Source: Sthenelais limicola
Taxonomy: Eukaryota; Annelida; Polychaeta; Phyllodocida; Sigalionidae
Assembly: GCA_942159475.1 (NCBI GenBank)
Contig: OW804094.1
Coordinates: 21,061,067-21,125,066, forward strand
Length of the DNA: 64,000 nucleotides
Direction of reading: 5' to 3'
Shown here piece after piece: positions 1 to 11,000 of the stretch. Numbering within the stretch: position 1 is the first letter of the stretch; each line of letters begins with the position of its first letter. The notes under the pieces are model-generated. The model was not told the DNA's origin. It made no database searches and was given only the letters and a program-made list of their open reading frames with translations. Made by a program: the position numbers and the translations under genes.

Positions 1-74
1 CAGGCAGTGGGAACATCGTCACTGCGACGACGCTGAATGTCTATCCTGCAATAAAATTTGTTCCAAAAAAAAAA
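1..74 (+). mobile_element. 3' tail of a LINE related to LINE A
   Basis: The window opens with GGCAGTGGGAACATCG, an AATAAA signal and a run of A. LINE A ends with a very similar string (GGCAGCATGGGTGGAACATCG at about 37164) followed by AATAAA and an A-rich tail. I infer the 3' end of another copy of the same family whose body lies outside the window. Confidence 0.5.
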
Positions 75-482
75 TTATGGGAGTTGTATGTCAGTGCAAA
101 AGCTGTAGAAAACCTGTTAATTTCAGCATGTAATATTTAACAGTGATCTCATGTAAAATGTGTTTTATATGTTTCCATAAATAAGACTTCTTATTTCCAA
201 TCATTCATTTGGTTTGCACAATCAAAAAGCTCACTTTGAAAATTCAACCAAATAGCAGCACACACAGAACCAACAATCAAGCACAGAATCAAAAAGCACA
301 TGTTGTATATAGGGCAGAACTTTGCATGTCCACTATTTTGAATCTTGATTCACATGGAATTATGGGAGTTATAGAAAACCTGTTAAGGAATATTTAACGG
401 TGATCTCATGTAACTAGCCATGTGTTTTACAAGTTTCCATGAAAATAGAATTCTTATTTACCATCATGCCTTTGGTTTACTC
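75..482 (+). mobile_element. Two diverged M4-family fragments
   Basis: Two stretches (about 75-225 and 341-482) share ATTATGGGAGTT, AGAAAACCTGTTA, AATATTTAAC, GTGATCTCATGTA and a TCATTTGG/CCTTTGGTTT end. They match the interior of the better M4 copy at 6559. The terminal repeats are lost. Confidence 0.45.
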
Positions 483-840
483 GACCAAAAAGCTCACACA
501 AAATCAAAATGCTCATATAGAACCAAAAAACTCAACCAAAAGCCCAGATAGCTCAACCAAGAACCAAACAAAGAACTCAGAAACACACACAGAACCAAAA
601 AGTTCACTCAGAAAGTTCAAACAAAAGCTCACTGAGAAGGTTCAACAACAAAGCTCATACCAAAAGCTCTCCAGAGAACAAAATCCACATGCAGACATTG
701 TTAGAGGGCTGACATATAAGTAAGGATCTGGGGACTTCACATAGAAAACCCTCACAAAAAGGTCATTCAGGAAACTCACACAAAAGGTCCATGCACACAT
801 AAAGCTTACACAGAGAACCCCCACTTACAGAGTTCACAGC
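483..840 (+). repeat. Degenerate A-rich short-period repeat
   Basis: Variants of AAAAGCTCAC, GAACCAAAAA and CTCAACCAAA recur every 10-20 bases, giving an A/C-rich, T-poor strand. The 94-residue open frame across it (439-723) is Lys/Asn/Ser/Thr-rich low complexity and not convincing as a gene. Confidence 0.45.
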
Positions 841-1280
841 ATTAAAGCCCACACAAAGGGCTCACTGAGAAAGCTTATAGAGACTGCAAAATGAAAGTGG
901 AGACAGTGGGCTAATATATCACTACACATATTGAGAATACAATATGTCAGGACGTGAATCAACAACAATGAAAGCCACCTAAATGTCCCCTGGTAGTTGT
1001 ATTTATATGCTGCTTTACATTCAGAATGGTGTCCATGCAATTCTTCTATTACACTGCTGCTCAGGACTGGCTCAGAGCGTCCGATGATGTAGCACATGCT
1101 GCTCTACATATTTAGTAAGTTCTGTTAAATTGGGATGAAATTGATGAATACTAGGTTTATCTGAGTGTATTTGGTATTCAGATGGAATGTACCAAGTGGT
1201 TGATCTGAAAAAGTGTACAGACAGACACATACCGAATATATATATATATATTCACTCTGCCACTCTGATCAGGCCAAGTT
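841..1280. other. Unassigned spacer
   Basis: No gene seen. About 1110-1190 is a degraded M1 interior, and 1230-1250 is a short TA run. Confidence 0.4.
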
Positions 1281-1711
1281 AAGGTTGGGTTCCACTGGCC
1301 TGCTACTACTACCGCTACTCCTCACACTTCTTTGACTTCTTCTTTAGAAGTGGGAGCAAGCAACTGCAAGTAACCAGAATGGGTGCTACTGGGACGTTAC
1401 TTCCACCACTACATCTACTGCTAGTCATACATTTGAGCAGACGACATTTTATTTTCACATGGTGCCATTGCCCCGCTTCAGCTCCTGCTACTTCCGCTAC
1501 CCCCCACTAGCTCCCGCTACAAACATGTTTGATAGAAATGGGAGCACTCTATGCTTCGGAAATGCCCCAAAAGAAGCGGGAAGAAACATAGCTGTGTAGC
1601 AGGGCCTAATAGTACCCATCCCTGTTACTCTCCCACTTCTGCTCCCACTTCTTTAAGCAAGAAGCGGGAGCAGAAGTGGGAAAAGTAGCCGAGCAGTGGA
1701 ACCCAGCTTTT
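1281..1711. mobile_element. Non-autonomous element with terminal inverted repeats, about 430 bp
   Basis: The left end reads TTGGGTTCCACTGGCCTGCT and the right end AGCCGAGCAGTGGAACCC, which are inverted partners. The interior is full of AGAAGTGGGAGC and its complement (CTCCCACTTCT), so much of the element can fold on itself. No coding capacity. Family not identified. Confidence 0.6.
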
Positions 1712-1849
1712 AGACTGATGGAGTGTTAGTGATATCAGTGGTTTAGAGAGGGAGTATATTGGTATGCACAAAGTCCTATAAGTCATAATATGAGTACATT
1801 TGATAACATTTTGTTTGTTGTAATAGCTGCAGCTTTGATTTTGTGTTAT

Positions 1850-1920
1850 TTGAGAGGATTTGTGAAGGTGAATTGTACATTTTCTGATGACTTCACCCAG
1901 CTAAAGTCTAGCAAGTCTTA
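1850..1920 (+). mobile_element. M1 right-end fragment, duplicated at 2100-2170
   Basis: It shares TTTGAGAGGATT, GAATTGTACATTTTCTGATG and CTTCACCCAGC with the end of the following M1 copy, including the aberrant GATGACTTCACCC terminus. That suggests local duplication of about 250 bp. Confidence 0.6.
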
Positions 1921-1925
1921 CGTAT

Positions 1926-2160
1926 ATGGGTCAGATTTTCACAAAATGTACAATTGGCAGCTCTACACATTTGGGACATTCTCCTAAATTAGGCTGAAAA
2001 ATTAAGAATACCGGGTATATCTGAGTATATTTGGTATCGCATTGATTTAAAGTATCAGTTCTGTTATGCATTTTGAAGCTCATTTTTGTCTTAAATATGT
2101 GTTATTTGAGAGGATTGGTGAAGGCGAATTGTACATTTTCTGATGACTTCACCCAGCAGC
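1926..2160 (+). mobile_element. M1 inverted-repeat element, subfamily b
   Basis: M1 is defined by TGGGTCAGATTTTCAGAAAA plus TGTACAATT at one end and the complement at the other, about 240 bp, with TA target sites. Orientation + means that GGCAGCT follows the left repeat. Subfamily b has AGTATCAGTTCTGTTATG in the middle; subfamily a has CTGTTTGGTTAGGTTGAAC. This copy is subfamily b with an altered right end. Confidence 0.75.
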
Positions 2161-2395
2161 TAAAGTCTAGCGGTGCTTTGTCTTCGCCTACAGCAGGCAA
2201 ACCTTCTTTAGACGAAGGTACAAATGGAAATTATAGTTGAATCTAATTTGATAATGTGTCTATAACTGGTAATTGGAGGCAGTGACATGGAACAACAGTG
2301 GGTCTACTGCTGTTGTGTGAATAGTCGCTACTACAGACTTACAATACTAGAAAACTGCTGACTACTGCACAAATGTACTGGTCGGTAATGTATGT

Positions 2396-2950
2396 CATTG
2401 CAAATTGAGTCACAAGTCGACAAAAATTGGATTTCGAGATATCATCATATGTGATGTGTTCCAGGGAAATGAGTCACAAGTCACAAAAATTGTTTTTTCC
2501 AAAGTGTTATTTTTACAAGATCTCCTTATTGAAATGTTCTGATTTTTAGAGGGTTTAGCACTTATAGTCATATAAATCCATGTAACAAATTTCTGGACAT
2601 TGTTTCAATTATGTCCCTGCGTTTTGACGGCCTTTGTATGGAGTATATTTAGTTACTTTACTGGTAATTACCCATCCAGAAACATTGCACACTTTCTTTT
2701 CAAAAATAAAAATATCAAACTTAAAATATAGAAATATTTATTGGGTGTCCTAGTGTTTACTATCATTGGAATCACATTGATCTCATCTTTTTAAATATGG
2801 TGATATCTCAAAATCAATATTTTGCAACTTATGACTTATTTTCCTAAAACGGATCACATATTTGAAAAGATGAGATCAAGCCGATTCTAATTATGGTAAA
2901 CATTAAGACAACTAATAAGTATTTCAAACTTTTCAGGTTTGATATTATTA
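2396..2950 (-). mobile_element. M2 element split by a nested M2
   Basis: M2 is about 400 bp, with ends TGTGATGTGTTCCAGGAAAA and its complement plus an adjoining GAGTCACAAGTCGCAAAA. Here 2396-2449 and 2869-2950 are the two parts of one minus-orientation copy (GATATCATCAT joined to TTTGAAAAGATGAGATCAAG in other copies), separated by a second M2. Confidence 0.75.
2451..2868 (+). mobile_element. M2 element nested inside another M2
   Basis: A complete plus-orientation copy with both ends present (GTGATGTGTTCCAGG and CCTAAAACGGATCAC). The flanks show a TA duplication when compared with undisturbed M2 copies. No coding capacity. Confidence 0.8.
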
Positions 2951-3052
2951 AACTATGCAACTCCTACATTGGTTCTTTTTAGATGTCATTTATAAGCTCA
3001 TTCCATTTATCACTAATTTCATTACCTTATCATTCGATACACAGGAGTGAAT

Positions 3053-3150
3053 ATATGGGTAAAGTCACCTGGAAATGTACAATTTGCCTTCACCAATCCT
3101 CCCAAGTAACCACATTTCAGACAAGAGTGACGTTCAAACTACAATGCTAT
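3053..3150 (-). mobile_element. M1 fragment
   Basis: ATATGGGT, then TGTACAATTTGCCTTCACCA and a CACATTTCAGACAA interior. The remainder is missing. Confidence 0.5.
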
Positions 3151-3443
3151 ATATTAGTGGGTAGGAATTGTTATTCCTACCAACCGAATGAAGTGAAAAC
3201 AGTGAAGGAATTCCCGACACAACGTTCCTTTCCTTCCTTTTTCCTCTTTTTGTTCCTTTCCTGCCCTTATATCATAACAGGTCCGGGTGAACTGGTAAAC
3301 AAGTGTTGATCCGCCCAGTGGATATGGGGCTTACATGTCCTTGACCTTGCGTCTAAATATAGATCTTCTGATGGTTAAGTTATAAGATGTTCAGATGTTT
3401 ATTTCACCTGTAAGTGTCACCCCTGCCTCTACAACAGCCTGCA
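3151..3443. other. Unassigned spacer
   Basis: Includes a T-rich CCTTTCCTTCC stretch near 3230. Nothing else recognised. Confidence 0.3.
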
Positions 3444-3686
3444 CATGGATCAGGTTTTCTGCAAATGTACAATTTAATTTCACCAATTCTCTGAAATAAC
3501 CCAAATAATTTCAGACAAAAATAAAGTTCAAAATACAGTTCAACCTAGTCAAACAGATTGCTAAAATCAATCCAATGCCGCATATACTCGAATTTACCTA
3601 GTGTTGGCCAAATTACAGCCTAATTTAGCAGAATTTACTGAATGTGTACAGCTGCCAATTGTACATTTTCTGAAAATCTGACCCAC
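3444..3686 (-). mobile_element. M1 element, subfamily a
   Basis: Diverged left repeat (ATGGATCAGGTTTTCTGC), complete right repeat ending CTGACCCAC. Confidence 0.8.
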
Positions 3687-3689
3687 AAG

Positions 3690-4668
3690 CCCCCCTTCAT
3701 AGAGACACGTTCAGACAGGATTGGGAGTGGAGAAGCAGAAAAGACTTTTGCCGATTGATCTGTACATTAAAACGCCGTTATTCCGTTACAAAGAAACAGG
3801 ATAAATCGATCAGTGTTGATCTGTTTCATCTGTTAAGCACCGACAATCAGCCAGGGCTGAAGAGGTGAAACCGAGGCTGTGCGGTATCACGTGACCTTAA
3901 GTCAGATTCCTTACAAGTTTTTTTTAATATTTTTATTTAAAGATTTTGCTGACATTACCATTATTGATCTATGTCAATGTTTTAGTAAGCAGGTTCCCTT
4001 TCACGTTACATGGTACATACTGGCAGGCTACAGTAGTTCATTTCATTTAAAGCTGTAATCCACTGTGACCATACCATTCAAGAAAACCGCTTTACCCCAT
4101 CAAAGGGGACATTGTTTCTGTATTTCTATACCTCTGACATGTATAAAAATAATCATCAGAGATCATAATCAGTATTAGATCATAAGGATTTCATTATCAT
4201 CGCCATCAAGACAGTGCTTTTTTGGCTATTATTACATACATGTGCGATTTCACGGGTGCTATTCGGGGGTGCTATTCGAAATGTCAAATAGCATACGTAT
4301 GTGATTCGGCTTTCGCAGGTCACATGACGCAAACTGACCAATGAGAAGCCTAGAAAAATTGTCTGCTTTGACCCCGACGATCTGCGAGATTTTGTATTAT
4401 CCAAAGTCACAAAGAATATAATTTGTCAAAATGAAGCCTCCGCTGCACATGCAGTTGAATCAACTTGTAACAGTGAAGCATTAATGCCGGCACGGCCGTG
4501 CGTTCGCTAGTTTTGTTGACATTTTTTGTGAACGGTTTCATGACTTGGTAATCAAGGAGAGACACTGTCATGGCGGCCCTGTCATCAGTATGTCCACAAG
4601 AATCAGTGGAAACCAAGGTAAAATGTCATTAAAATCGTCTTTCTCTTGTTGATTACATATGAAATAAA
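3690..4668. other. Unassigned sequence
   Basis: No credible gene. GGGTGCTATTCG occurs twice at 4253-4278. The open frames are short and lack family features. Confidence 0.3.
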
Positions 4669-4782
4669 TATTAAATAGCCTTCTGTCGATGTCAAATCGA
4701 TCTCGACTCCACCCCTTTGGGGTGTCGTGCGATTTGACCCTCCGTCTCGATCGATTTGACATCGACATCGGGCTATTTAATA
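4669..4782. repeat. Foldback element, about 34-bp arms
   Basis: TATTAAATAGCC and TGTCGATGTCAAATCGATC on the left are mirrored by GATCGATTTGACATCGACAT and GGGCTATTTAATA on the right, with about three mismatches. The loop holds a smaller hairpin (ACCCCTTTGGGGT). Confidence 0.8.
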
Positions 4783-4900
4783 TAAAAACAAGTTTCCAAA
4801 TATGATAGCGATGAGGTAAAGCCAATGTGATGATGAGTGTAAAGCGACTTAATGATTAATATACCCCCTAGAATCATTGCAAAGTGTTCTAATCTAAAAT

Positions 4901-5273
4901 GCGATGTGTTTCAGGAAAATGAGTCAAAATTCATAAAAGTCATTTATTCACAAAATCTCCTTTTTGGAATGTTTTCATTTTTGGAGTATCTAGTCGAATA
5001 GGACATATGGATACATGAACTAAATTTCAGGATAGTGTATTAAATATATCCATGCATTTCGAAGATCACCCTATGGAGCACATTACCTGCTTTACTAGTA
5101 ATGTTTCGCCCCAAAATATTGAAAACTTATTTTTTCAGAAATAAAAATATCAAACTTAGAATATAGAAATACTTATTTAATGTCCTTAATGTTTACCACC
5201 ATTGGAATCAGCTTGATCTCCTCTTTTCAAATATAATGGTATCTCAAAATCTAATTTTCCTGAAACGGATCAC
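4901..5273 (+). mobile_element. M2 element, slightly shortened
   Basis: Left end GCGATGTGTTTCAGG, right end CCTGAAACGGATCACA. Confidence 0.75.
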
Positions 5274-5340
5274 AAATAAACTACCTTAACTCCAACTTTA
5301 TCTTACATTGCACCTGTACCTGATGGTTCACATACTGATA

Positions 5341-5580
5341 TCTGGGTCAGATTTTCAGAAAATGTACAATTCAACGTCACCAATCTTCTCAAATAACCCA
5401 AATTTCAGACCAAAATAAAATTCAAAATACAGTTCAACATAACCAAACAGATTGCTAGAATCAATACAAGGCCGAATATACTCGAATTTTCCCAGTATTG
5501 ACCGAATTGCAGCCTAATTTAGTAGAATTTACTAAATGTGTACAGCTGCCAATTGTACATCTTCTGAAAATCTGACCCAT
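5341..5580 (-). mobile_element. M1 element, subfamily a
   Basis: Full length, both terminal repeats present. Confidence 0.85.
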
Positions 5581-5742
5581 CTGAGCTTCACATTTTACCT
5601 TTGTGTCTAATGTTCTAAGCATATTATTTGTGCATTTATGTTCTCATAATAACGGCTGTAAAATGATGTCACAGATCGATTTGGTGTCGATGTCCATCAT
5701 TCCCTTGAGTGCAGGTGAGGCAGGGATTCTCATCTTGTGAAT

Positions 5743-5981
5743 ATGGGTCGGGTTTTCAGAATATGTACAATTGGCAGCTGTACACATTTAGTAAATTCTG
5801 CTAAATTCTGCTGCAATTTGGTCAATATTAGGTAAATTTGAGTATATTCGGTATTGCATTGATTCTAGCAATCTGTTTGGTTAGGTTGAACTGTCTTTTG
5901 AACTTTATTTTCGTCTGAAATTTGGGTTATTTGGGAGGATTGGTGAAAGTGAATTGTACATTTTCTGAAAATCTGACCCAT
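5743..5981 (+). mobile_element. M1 element, subfamily a
   Basis: Full length. Lies only 162 bases from the preceding M1 in opposite orientation, so the pair could form a long inverted-repeat transcript. Confidence 0.85.
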
Positions 5982-5999
5982 ATACATCTCCGCTTTCAG

Positions 6000-6070
6000 A
6001 TGTGACGTCTGTGAAGTGTTACAGAAAAATAAGTCACAAGTCACAGAATTGATATTATTCCAAGTGTTTT
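6000..6070 (+). mobile_element. M2 left-end fragment
   Basis: GTGTTACAGAAAAATAAGTC then ACAAGTCACAGAATTGATAT. Confidence 0.55.
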
Positions 6071-6558
6071 CAACGGTTTGGGGAAAGCTTTCGCCTTGCC
6101 TGTTCATTTCAGAATCATAAGAACATCATAGAAATAATTTCATTAAACAGTATCAACAGGCTTTAAATAATTTCTACTGAATACTTTGTTCTAGTGAGCT
6201 TATCTCTATACTATAATTTTCATATTTTTTTCCATTAATGTCTATACATTAGATTTAGATTAGATTTAGAAACTTTTATTTTTCGATCTTGTGGCTGTCA
6301 GAAAGCGTTTCTCCAGCTAAGGGAGGTTTGCAAGCTTTCTGGTGTTAATACATTAAAGTTCTGCAGTGAGCAACTCCACAGTCGTTATTGACGAAGGTGA
6401 TACACTGCTAACCTTTCAGAGAATGTTCCTTAATACATAAGAAACACATAAATGGGGAAAAAAAGGTATGTTACTCCATTTGTTCTTTTTCTAGAGTCAC
6501 CTTTCAGACGTATGTCTCCTTTTTGTACATTTTTAGGTGCAAACTAATGCTACGTACA
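6071..6558. other. Unassigned; possible minus-strand retroelement tail
   Basis: Around 6249-6275 a GATTTAGATTA-type repeat precedes AACTTTTATTTTTCGATC. This resembles the oligomeric 3' end of a minus-strand LINE or SINE, and a complementary CTAAATCTAAAAT tail occurs near 11855. No coding sequence. Confidence 0.3.
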
Positions 6559-6918
6559 AAAGGGGAGTTGCATAGCCGCCATCTTGAATCTTTATTTACA
6601 CGGAATTATGGGAGATGTGGTACGGTATAAAATCTATAGAAAACATATTATGTTCTGCATGGCATATTTATCAATGCTCCAATGTCAATATATATTCATG
6701 TGTGGGTGCATCCTACATGCTTCCATGACACAACTCCCCATATTTCCCATCATGCATTTGGTTTTCATAGATCATTCATAAAGCTATGTTGTAGATGAAA
6801 ACATTCTTGCAATTTTTATCAAAATCTTCCCAAATATTCGTACATACATATTTTATCGAAATCCATCCCATGATGCACTGTACCAGACATGCGCAGTGGC
6901 ACATGCAAATCCCCTATT
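6559..6918 (+). mobile_element. M4 inverted-repeat element, about 360 bp
   Basis: Best M4 copy. The left end AAGGGGAGTTGCATAGCCGC is the inverted partner of ACATGCAAATCCCCTATT at the right end. The interior has CATCTTGAATC, ATAGAAAACAT and CATGCATTTGGTTTTCAT. Non-coding. Confidence 0.7.
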
Positions 6919-7755
6919 CAATGACTCATAGAAGTGAAGTTCCATAGATCCAGTGCTGGGCAGATGACAAGATCAGTACACTGCTGGTACACTGCTGCCT
7001 CTTCTACTGCAGTGGATGTATTCAGAACTATAAACCTGTCAGAGCTGACATCTAGGCAGAAGTACGGGAACTAATTAGTTTGGAGCCGTACTAAAGGAAG
7101 AAGGCCTTGGCCTTCAGGAAATAGCAAAGACACTTTTTATCTATATTATGTTTGAACAAAGGTTGGGGATAATCATGGATTTACAACCTCTAGTAAAGTA
7201 GGTAAGTTAGTATCAATGTGAAATGTATAGATTCAGTCAGTACAGTTTTGCAATGTTATATATAGTTGTGTTTAATTGTTTGTTTGATATATTTTTCTTC
7301 ACATAACTGCTTATGGGCAGGGTACGCAGGAGTTGATAAAACAAAATCATTCACCTGTATTTGGGGGACCCGCCCAAATCGTTTCCTGCGATGACTTCAC
7401 CAATTTTTTAACTCGAGTTTGTTTCTTTAACTATGTTTTATATCAATGTATCGTGTATTTTAAACCACGCAATCGACTTTTATCTTTTTCTTTACATTAG
7501 ACAACCATATCATACTCTATTATTTTTAGTTTTTTTTTAATTTTTGCTTCCCTAGTAAATGCACGAAAACCAATATCATTTTCATTGAAAATCCTTTGTC
7601 TAAAATTCAAAAAATAAATCATATTCAGGTCATAAGACACAGATTTGTTCAAGACCCGACATCATCATCAGAGCCCACTCTGTATATTGCCATGTAGAGT
7701 GTGAGTGGTATAATTGGATTGCCTCTTGTACCTGCGTGCTGCTAGAGCTGCCAAT
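6919..7755. other. Unassigned sequence
   Basis: No gene or repeat recognised. The 7420-7620 part is very AT-rich. Confidence 0.3.
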
Positions 7756-7995
7756 AAGGGTCAGATTTTCAGAAATTGTACAATTGGCAGCTGTACACAT
7801 TTAGTAAATTTTACCAAATTAGCCTGCAATCTGGTCAATACTAGGTAAATTCAAGTATATTTGGCATTGCATTGATTCTAGCAACCTATTTGGTTAGGTT
7901 GAACTGTATTTTGAACTTTATTTTTGTCTGAAATTTGGGTTATTTTAGAAAATTGGCGAAGTTGAATTGTACATTTTCTGACTACTTCTGACCCA
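7756..7995 (+). mobile_element. M1 element, subfamily a
   Basis: Full length. The right end is disturbed by a short insertion (TTTTCTGACTACTTCTGACC). Confidence 0.8.
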
Positions 7996-8091
7996 CATAG
8001 CAGTGGTCAAGCTATGGTCCAGTCTGCTGCTGACACATCACATTTTCTATTTCAGGAATCATACTATGCTATATACAACAGATACTATCTG

Positions 8092-8180
8092 AGCCTCTGT
8101 GGCTGAGTGGGTAGAGCCTTCAACTCTACTTGCCAGCCTGTCCTTATGTGAGAGGTCCTGGGTTCAAATCCAGGCCAATC
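8092..8180 (+). tRNA. tRNA-like sequence, probably a SINE head or tRNA pseudogene
   Basis: Pol III A box TGGCTGAGTGGG at 8100-8111 and perfect B box GGTTCAAATCC at 8161-8171 lie about 50 bases apart, and the T stem CTGG/CCAG is paired. The acceptor arms do not pair and the middle gives no clean anticodon stem, so it is unlikely to be a working tRNA. A tRNA-derived SINE whose body continues into the palindromes at 8206 is the simplest reading. Confidence 0.5.
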
Positions 8181-8205
8181 CTAGTTCAGAATTATTTCCC
8201 AGAGA

Positions 8206-8293
8206 TGCCTGAGCGGACTCTTTAATGAAAGAGTCTGCTCAGGCATCTAAGAGGTCTCTTAGGTGCGGACTCTTTCATTAAAGAGTCCGCTCA
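8206..8293. repeat. Nested palindromes (three hairpins inside one inverted repeat)
   Basis: Hairpin 1 pairs GACTCTTT with AAAGAGTC, flanked by GCCTGAGC and GCTCAGGC. Hairpin 2 is CTAAGAG GT CTCTTAG. Hairpin 3 is GCGGACTCTTT CATT AAAGAGTCCGC, a perfect 11-bp stem. Hairpin 3 is also the inverted copy of hairpin 1, so the block can fold as one cruciform. Confidence 0.85.
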
Positions 8294-8535
8294 GAATGCT
8301 CAAAGAGTACACCTGGAATTCAAGAGTGTACTCCTCAAGCATGGGAGTCCGCCCAAGCCAATGCTGGGGAATAGGGAAAAAACAGCAATTGGAGGATAAA
8401 TCAGGACATTCCCTACTACTTCACCTTACCCTGATTACTGTTATACACCCATGAGCTTCATATAGTGGCATTGCTGAGGTGGGTTCGGGGGAAAGGACTT
8501 ATAGATAACTTTGTTTGTGGGTATCTCTTTCTCAC
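8294..8535. other. Unassigned spacer
   Basis: Continues with another GAGTACACC / GAGTGTACTCC near-palindrome at 8307-8333. Otherwise nothing recognised. Confidence 0.3.
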
Positions 8536-10060
8536 GTACTCATTCTGTTTGTCTGTCTGTCTCCCTGTCTCTCTCTCGTCCTCTTCCTTCTCTCTCCATC
8601 TCTCTTCCCTCCTTCCCCCTCTCTCTCTGTCTCCCTCTGCTTCTCACCTCTGCCTCTCTCTATATATCCCCTTCTCTTTCTCTCTGTGTCTCTCTCTGCC
8701 TCTATCTCCCTCCCTCTCTCTCTGACGCTCTCTGTGTCTCTGTGTGTCTTCCTCTCTCTTTATCTCCCTCTCTCTCTGCCTCTCTCTCTGCCTCTCTCTC
8801 TGCCTCTCTTTCTCTGCCTCTCTCTGTGTCTCTGTGTGTCTTCCTCTCTCTTTATCTCCCTCTCTCTCTGCCTCTCTCTCTCTGCCTCTCTCTCTGCCTC
8901 TCTCTCTCTCTGCCTCTCTCTGCCTCTCTCTGTGTCTCTCTGTGTCTTCCTCTCTCTTTATCTCCCTCTCTCTCTGCCTCTCTCTCTCTGCCTCTCTCTC
9001 TCTGCCTCTCTCTCTCTGCCTCTCTTTCTCTGCCTCTCTTTCTCTGCCTCTCTCTCTGCCTCTCTCTATCTCTCTACCTCTCTCTCTGCCTCTCTCTCTG
9101 CCTCTCTCTCTGCCTCTCTCTATCTCTCTACCTCTCTCTCTGCCTCTCTCTTTATCTCCCTCCCTCTCTGCTTCTCTCTCTCTGCCTCTCTCTCTCTGCC
9201 TCTCTCTCTCTCTCTGCCTCTCTCTGCCTCTCTCTGTGTCTCTCTGTGTCTTCCTCTCTCTTTATCTCCCTCTCTCTCTGCCTCTCTCTCTCTGCCTCTC
9301 TCTCTCTGCCTCTCTCTCTCTGCCTCTCTTTCTCTGCCTCTCTTTCTCTGCCTCTCTCTCTGCCTCTCTCTATCTCTCTACCTCTCTCTCTGCCTCTCTC
9401 TCTGCCTCTCTCTCTGCCTCTCTCTATCTCTCTACCTCTCTCTCTGCCTCTCTCTTTATCTCCCTCCCTCTCTGCTTCTCTCTCTCTGCCTCTCTCTCTC
9501 TGCCTCTCTCTCTGTCTCTCTCTCTCTGCCTCTCTCTCTCTGCCTCTCTTTCTCTGCCTCTCTCTCTGACTCTCTCTATCTCTCTACCTCTCTCTCTGCC
9601 TCTCTCTCTATCTCCCTCCCTCTCTGCTTCTCTCTCTCTGCCTCTCTCTCTCTGCCTCTCTCTCTCTGCCTCTCTTTCTCTGCCTCTCTCTCTGACTCTC
9701 CTCTGACTCTCTCTATCTCTCTACCTCTCTCTCTGCCTCTCTCTCTATCTCCCTCCCTCTCTGCTTCTCTCTCTCTGCCTCTCTCTCTCTGCCTCCCTCT
9801 CTCTGCCTCTCTCTCTCTGACTCTCCTCTGACTCTTTCTATCTCTCTACCTCTCTCTCTGCGTCTCTCTCTATCTCCCTCCCTCTCTGCTTCTCTCTCTC
9901 TGCCTCTCTCTGCCTCCCTCTCTGAATCTCTCTATATATATCTCTGCCTCTCTCTCTGCCTCTCCTTTCTCTTTCTCACTCTCTCTCTCTTACTATTTAC
10001 TATTCTTCCCACCTCTCTCTTCTTCCCTCTTTTTCCCGCTCTTTTCTCTCACTCTCTGAA
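8536..10060 (+). repeat. Polypyrimidine minisatellite, about 1.5 kb
   Basis: Almost only C and T with scattered G, made of CTCTCTCTGCCT-like units. A higher-order unit of about 305 bp is visible: TGTGTCTTCCTCTCTC recurs at 8941 and 9246 with the same downstream order. Long open frames across it (up to 438 residues, Leu/Ser only) are by-products of the composition. Confidence 0.95.
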
Positions 10061-10294
10061 GTTCCGAATCACTGTACCACATATTTTTTTAATCATTAAT
10101 TACAATGTGGAGTAAATATTTGTACAGGTTTTCCCCACGTATGAAAGGAGAATACATCCTTCGCTCGGCTTACGTCACTAAATACGTACCCATGTTGGTA
10201 GGAAGTGACTATTGTTCACAAACATTCTGTGCTCACCTACAAGGCAAAGTAAGAGGAATATTACATTTCAGTGATATATTTCGTCTATTAGTAT

Positions 10295-10536
10295 ATGGGT
10301 CAGATTTTCAGAAAATGTACAATTGGCAGCTCTACCCAAATTTTAGGAAATTCTGCTAAATTTGGCTGAGAAATGATGATTACCGGGTATATCTAAGTAT
10401 ATTTGGGATCGCATTGATTTTAAGCATCAGTTCTGTTATGTAAAACTGCATTTTGTAGCTGATTTTTGTCTTAAATGTGGGTTAATTGAGAGGATTTGTG
10501 AAGGCGAATTGTACATTTTCTGAAAATCTGACCCAT
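10295..10536 (+). mobile_element. M1 element, subfamily b
   Basis: Full length with flanking TATA on both sides. Confidence 0.85.
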
Positions 10537-10660
10537 ATATTATAATTTAGGAAGTGGACAATTCGTCAGTGATTGACTGTGACTTGCTCATACTGTTACA
10601 TCTTGATGGTACATATAACAGGATAAATAATTGATTGAATTCATGTAGTGATATTCTTAT

Positions 10661-10899
10661 ATGGGTCAGATTTTCAGAAAATGTACAATTTAACTTGGCC
10701 AATCTTCTCAAATAACCCACATTTCAGACGAACATAAAGTTCAAAATACAGTTCAACCTAACCAAACAGATTGCTAGAATCAATGCAAAGCCGAATATAC
10801 TCGGATTTACCTGGTATTGACCAAATTGCAGCCTAATTTAGCAGAATTTACTAAATGTGTACAGCTGCCAATTGTACATTTTCTGAAAATTTGACCCAT
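10661..10899 (-). mobile_element. M1 element, subfamily a
   Basis: Full length, middle member of a three-copy cluster. Confidence 0.85.
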
Positions 10900-11000
10900 A
10901 TACTAGCTTCTCCACTAGATATAGTTCTCTACTTTAAAGGTAACGCCTGGTAGAGGAGGGACTCTACCAGGAGCCTGTCGACCTCTTTATCAACCTTTAT

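Noticed and set aside
8092..8180. Functional tRNA-Ser or tRNA-Leu gene
   Set aside because: The A and B boxes are good, but the acceptor arms do not pair and no anticodon stem forms.
8511..9831. Long open frames of Leu/Ser-rich protein (up to 438 residues)
   Set aside because: They lie wholly in CT-repeat DNA, overlap in three frames and have no start context or domain.
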